64,000 nucleotides of DNA from UBA2287 sp037442025 (GTDB lineage Bacteria; Bacteroidota; Bacteroidia; Bacteroidales; Tenuifilaceae): contig JBBIRB010000009.1 of NCBI GenBank assembly GCA_037442025.1, forward strand, positions 1 through 64,000, written 5' to 3'. Positions 60,763-64,000 of this stretch are shown piece after piece. Each line of letters begins with the position of its first letter. The first letter of the stretch is position 1. Made by a program: the position numbers and the translations under genes. The notes under the pieces were generated by a model that saw only the letters and a list, made by a program, of their open reading frames with translations, ran no database searches and was not told the DNA's origin.

Positions 60763-63231
60763 CTATTCAAATTTTAAGCCTACAATCGTTATATCATCGC
60801 GCTGGCGTATATCCTGCTGCCATTCTGAAAGCGATTTTTCAAGTGTATTCTTTTGAACCAGAAGGGGTTGATGGCCATTGTCTCTCAGAACTTTTAGTAA
60901 CCTCTGCTTCCCGAATCTGATATTGTTTTTCCCAGCCTGATCAGCAAAACCATCGGTACAAAGGTAAATGCAGTCGCCCTTTCCAAGAACAATGCGAGTG
61001 AGTTCAAATAATTTTTCTTCTTTATAAATAAATCCACCTAACTCGCGGGGGGTTGCTTTTATTCGAAATATGGCATTTGTGTCGGCATGGTAATGGTATA
61101 ACGATCTTTTAGCCCCCGAAAAGCTGATTGCAATTTCATTTTCATTCCCTTCAATAAGGCAAAGGCACATTTCCATACCATCGAGGCTATTTCTTTTGTC
61201 CTGTTTAAGGGCTTTTCGGAACGATATATCGAGTTCTTTTAGAATTGCATCGGGCGAAGTAATGCCCCTTTCATGTACTGTTTCGTTTAGTAAGCTGTTT
61301 CCAATCATCGACATCATGGCACCAGGAACGCCATGGCCTGTACAGTCGGCTACAGCAAGTAAAATTCGTTTCGAGTACTCAGAATTGCTTTGCAGGGGAG
61401 TAAACCAATAAAAATCGCCACTTACAATATCCTTCGGCTTGTATATAATGAAAGTTTTGAAAAACGCATCAATATCTTCTTGCATAGGTAAGATGGCGTT
61501 CTGTATGGTTTTGGCATACACAATGCTTTCGGTAATATGACGGTTTTGTCTTTCAATTCGTCCTTTCTGAATAGTTAGCTCATCGCGTTGCACAATAAGC
61601 TCTTCATTCGATTGTTGCAATTCCCGCTCAATGTCTTTCAGTTTCGTAATGTTGGTATCGATGGCAACAAGTCTTTCAACTCTGCCATCGGCCTTTACTA
61701 TAGGTGTAAGGGTGGTTTGCAACCAAACAACCTCAGAATTGAATTTTTCAAAGAATGAGTCGTAAATTACAGCTCGTTTATTATTTATGCAGAAATCGAG
61801 TATCTCTTCAATTTTGGGATTAGTACTGGTAGATAATAAATTATTACCTTTCTTATGTTTCAATTCTTCAAGCGAAAAACCAGTCATACGGGTGAAACCC
61901 GGGTTGACCCAATCGAAATTCCCCCGATTATCCATAATAATAACGGAGTTTTCGGTTTCGCTCGCAACTATAGAAAGTTTCTCGAGCTCTTTATTTGTGC
62001 GTTCTAGCATTTCGGCTTGGGCCAAAATTTCTTCTTTTTGTTGCTCAATAAGTTGGCTTTTGGTTTCAATCGATCTGTTTTTTTCCTCTAAAATAATGCT
62101 TGCTATTCGTTTGGTTCGGTAAGCCTTTAATATTAAGAATATTGAAATGATGCTCAAAAGAATTGCCAGTGCAAAGAAGTAAAGCCACAATTTTTGGTAT
62201 TCAACACGTTTCTCAAATTCTTGTAAGCTGCTACGTTGCTGAACAATCCTATTGCTTTGAGCAGTAATGTCATTGTCTAGTTTGGCTAGAAGCCTGTTTC
62301 GCCGGTCAATATCCTCCTCTTGGGCTTTAATTTTATACTGTTGGTCTTGAATTTCCTGTTTCAGTTCCGCTAATTGCAGCTCTTTTGTTGCTAGTTCGCT
62401 GCTTTTGATTTTATTAACCCGTTTGCTCGAATCAGCGCTTTCAAATAACTGCAGTAAAACCTTTCGTTGGCGTTCAATTTCCTGATTTTGTTGTTCAATA
62501 GTTTTTTGCCGTACAGACATTACATCCTGATAGTTGTAAAGCGATAAATTTTGGTCAGCTATTGTATTGCGTTTCAATTCAAGAATTTTCGAAAGTTGAT
62601 GGTTTTTCTGTTTCTCAAGAAGTGTTTCTATCTCATTATTTACAATAAGTTCGAGGGCATCTTGTTTAATACTCGTTAATGCTTCAACCCCTTTATTAAG
62701 TATAATATTGTTTTTATTCAGTATGGACTGATTCACTACAAAGGGAATTGTTTTATTAAGCGCATCGGAGGTGCCGAAATAAATTGCATAATCACCTTGA
62801 AATGCTCCGCTTTCACCAATAAATAATGTGGGTTTGTTGCTAAATGATTTTATAATGCTTGGCGATGCTTCATGATATTTCTTATCGATATAGATAATAT
62901 GAGCAAATGGTATTGAATGAATAGAACTGGGTGTTAAAACTTTGTATGCAACTGGTAATTCCTGAACCGGCAGGCCATCTAATTTTTTTTCAATAGTATT
63001 AATAACTAATTTACTATCAGCAATTGAAACTATATAAAAACTGTCGGTTTTAAAGTTGGCAGGCCAATAACTATTTATAGAAAAATAAATTAGGTAGTTC
63101 GTTTTTAATTCGTTTGCAACTACATCCTGCGAATTACCAGATTTTGGTGCGAAGCAGGCACAAAGGGCAAAAAAAAGCCCATATGCTAAAAAATTTCTTT
63201 TTTGAAGTTGTAATATTTTTCGAAAAAACAT
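60763..63231 (-). CDS. YfiR-like (DUF4154) sensor with PAS and PP2C/SpoIIE phosphatase
   Basis: An 822-residue signal protein. After a signal peptide (about 1-35) comes a DUF4154/YfiR-type periplasmic domain (about 40-180; LIYFSINSYWPANF). A long coiled coil follows (200-340), then one membrane helix (about 346-368), a second coiled coil, a PAS domain (about 420-535; SVIIMDNRGNFDWVNPGFTR) and a PP2C/SpoIIE phosphatase (about 565-822). The phosphatase shows KDIVSGDFYWF, LAVADCTGHGVPGAMMS and GDCIYLCTDGFADQAG, the metal-binding motifs. It likely dephosphorylates an anti-sigma antagonist or SiaC-like protein. Confidence 0.9.
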   Translation of the reverse strand: MFFRKILQLQKRNFLAYGLFFALCACFAPKSGNSQDVVANELKTNYLIYFSINSYWPANFKTDSFYIVSIADSKLVINTIEKKLDGLPVQELPVAYKVLTPSSIHSIPFAHIIYIDKKYHEASPSIIKSFSNKPTLFIGESGAFQGDYAIYFGTSDALNKTIPFVVNQSILNKNNIILNKGVEALTSIKQDALELIVNNEIETLLEKQKNHQLSKILELKRNTIADQNLSLYNYQDVMSVRQKTIEQQNQEIERQRKVLLQLFESADSSKRVNKIKSSELATKELQLAELKQEIQDQQYKIKAQEEDIDRRNRLLAKLDNDITAQSNRIVQQRSSLQEFEKRVEYQKLWLYFFALAILLSIISIFLILKAYRTKRIASIILEEKNRSIETKSQLIEQQKEEILAQAEMLERTNKELEKLSIVASETENSVIIMDNRGNFDWVNPGFTRMTGFSLEELKHKKGNNLLSTSTNPKIEEILDFCINNKRAVIYDSFFEKFNSEVVWLQTTLTPIVKADGRVERLVAIDTNITKLKDIERELQQSNEELIVQRDELTIQKGRIERQNRHITESIVYAKTIQNAILPMQEDIDAFFKTFIIYKPKDIVSGDFYWFTPLQSNSEYSKRILLAVADCTGHGVPGAMMSMIGNSLLNETVHERGITSPDAILKELDISFRKALKQDKRNSLDGMEMCLCLIEGNENEIAISFSGAKRSLYHYHADTNAIFRIKATPRELGGFIYKEEKLFELTRIVLGKGDCIYLCTDGFADQAGKNNIRFGKQRLLKVLRDNGHQPLLVQKNTLEKSLSEWQQDIRQRDDITIVGLKFE

Positions 63232-63287
63232 TAAAAAGGCACCAATAAAATTGATTTATTATGTAATTCAAATAGTTTTAATGCTTG

Positions 63288-63295
63288 CAAATATA
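63288..63295 (-). promoter_or_regulatory. Candidate -7 element for the YfiR-PAS-PP2C gene
   Basis: On the minus strand TATATTTG matches TAnnTTTG, 56 bases before the start at 63231. TTTG 14 bases upstream is too close for a standard -33. Confidence 0.4.
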
Positions 63296-63373
63296 GAAGT
63301 ATATTAATACAAAGGTTTAAAATGCGCTTTTTTTTTTAATATTTTTTTTAAACTAATCAAATACTAGAATTTG

Positions 63374-64000
63374 CTATCTGTTTTTTGCGAAATATTTTTT
63401 GATTAACAACCCGAGATGAGATACAAAATGGTAGTTACGCACATTTACAAGGTATACGCCCAGAAGTACTACTGTGATACCAACAAGTTGAATGTTCCCG
63501 ATCAATTCTCCGTCAACAACACCCCAAATAATTGCAAATATTGGAATAACGTAAGTAACCGAAGTGGCAAAAAGTGCACTTGTTTTATGAATTAAGTTAT
63601 TGTATACAAATAGTGAAATAACCGACCCGAATGCTGATAGTACTAACACTGCTGCTAAACTTTCCCAAAAAAATTCCGAAGCGTATGCAGCTTGAAGGTT
63701 AGTTGAAAGCAATACAATTAATGCAGGAATTCCAACCACTAAAAAGGATAGGGCAGTTATTTGAATCCCATTTAATCCCGACAGTTTGTAGCGAACCTCG
63801 TTGGCATTTATGCCATAACCAAAAGTGGCAACTATTACGAATACTGCGTAAAGGTTTATATTGCTTAAAGAATTGAATCTTCCATTGGTAATTAATAGAA
63901 TAGCACCAACGAAGCCCATGATTATTCCAAGGGTATGGGCTCGAAGTGGCTTGCTTTTGTAAAAAAGAAGCCCAACAATAAGAGCAAAAAGGGGAGATGC
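63374..64000 (-). CDS. EamA/DMT family transporter, N-terminus cut by window edge
   Basis: Drug/metabolite transporter with about six to seven visible helices. The frame is open from the window edge, reading SPLFALIVGLLFYKSKPL upstream of the internal Met at 63919, so the true start lies outside. The conserved start of the second EamA half (LSFLVVGIPALIVLLS, and later TSVTYVIPIFAIIWGVVDGE) is present. The protein may export amino acids or other metabolites; substrate unknown. It is upstream of the PP2C sensor gene, on the same strand, 142 bases apart. Confidence 0.85.
   Translation of the reverse strand, partial: ASPLFALIVGLLFYKSKPLRAHTLGIIMGFVGAILLITNGRFNSLSNINLYAVFVIVATFGYGINANEVRYKLSGLNGIQITALSFLVVGIPALIVLLSTNLQAAYASEFFWESLAAVLVLSAFGSVISLFVYNNLIHKTSALFATSVTYVIPIFAIIWGVVDGELIGNIQLVGITVVLLGVYLVNVRNYHFVSHLGLLIKKYFAKNR

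Noticed and set aside
1..64000. CRISPR arrays, tRNA/rRNA genes, prophage or toxin-antitoxin modules
   Set aside because: No regularly spaced repeats, cloverleaf or rRNA-like stretches, phage structural genes or typical toxin-antitoxin pairs were seen when reading both strands; a tRNA scan could not be run.

Overview
The window is a Bacteroidota scaffold (most likely Bacteroidales-like, about 40% GC in sampled lines, from an anaerobe or facultative anaerobe), probably part of a metagenome-derived assembly. Supporting signs are a T9SS-sorted metalloprotease, TAnnTTTG-type promoters (one perfect TTTG-N19-TAnnTTTG site upstream of rpsF), a full Rnf complex, rubrerythrin and rubredoxin, an outer-membrane LptD/TamB/MCE set, and DUF5916, DUF3784 and SiaC family proteins. 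Two assembly artefacts frame the reading. Bases 1 to about 1285 are a GC-rich fragment carrying korC and korB from an unrelated organism, joined inside tamB. Bases 46571-46670 are exactly 100 Ns, which remove the last codons of dnaA.

Layout. 1-1290: foreign korC-korB fragment. 1284-6197: 5'-truncated tamB, then exbB-exbD-tonB-like. 6199-8876: TauE permease, rubrerythrin and two thioredoxin-fold proteins (redox defence). 9047-14922: rseC-rnfBCD-(four-helix-bundle gene)-rnfGEA. 14980-17658: lipid A-type acyltransferase and acyl-CoA ligase, overlapping tail to tail. 17939-18607: a REP-associated Y1 transposase (RAYT) flanked by six small hairpins. 18640-24871: mutS2, YhhN, a TlpA-like protein, a DUF3784 protein, a polysaccharide deacetylase and a GNAT/FemAB-like protein. 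24888-28193: ftsE, an MFS exporter and a KAS III-like enzyme. 28254-33426: DUF5916 outer-membrane protein, exported superoxide dismutase, and pckA with an apparent frameshift. 33437-35453: four-gene membrane operon (TM2, DUF2752, DUF4870-like, M48 protease). 35697-39974: nucleoside phosphorylase, SirB1-like, BFD-like [2Fe-2S], rpsF-rpsR-rplI, ridA, pabA/trpG. 39969-44828: lptD, and divergently an amidase and an MCE protein. 45186-50523: dnaA, the gap, YgjV-like, TPR lipoprotein, OsmC, a 51-residue rubredoxin, SiaC and a C1 peptidase. 50826-58578: repeat-containing M6 protease, FAD/Fe-S oxidoreductase, saccharopine dehydrogenase-like protein. 58693-64000: two convergent sensory proteins (7TM-GAF and YfiR-PAS-PP2C) and a partial EamA transporter.

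Main themes are envelope biogenesis (TamB, LptD, MCE, amidase, ExbBD/TonB), low-potential electron transfer (Rnf, FAD/Fe-S oxidase) and oxygen defence (rubrerythrin, rubredoxin, SOD, OsmC, thioredoxins). No CRISPR array, tRNA, rRNA or prophage was seen. I did not find a clear new multi-gene defence system. The most notable signals are the pckA frameshift, the mirrored RAYT hairpin array with a related solitary element 39 kb away, the pentanucleotide tract in the leader of the repeat-bearing secreted protease, the convergent sensory pair, and the chimeric junction.
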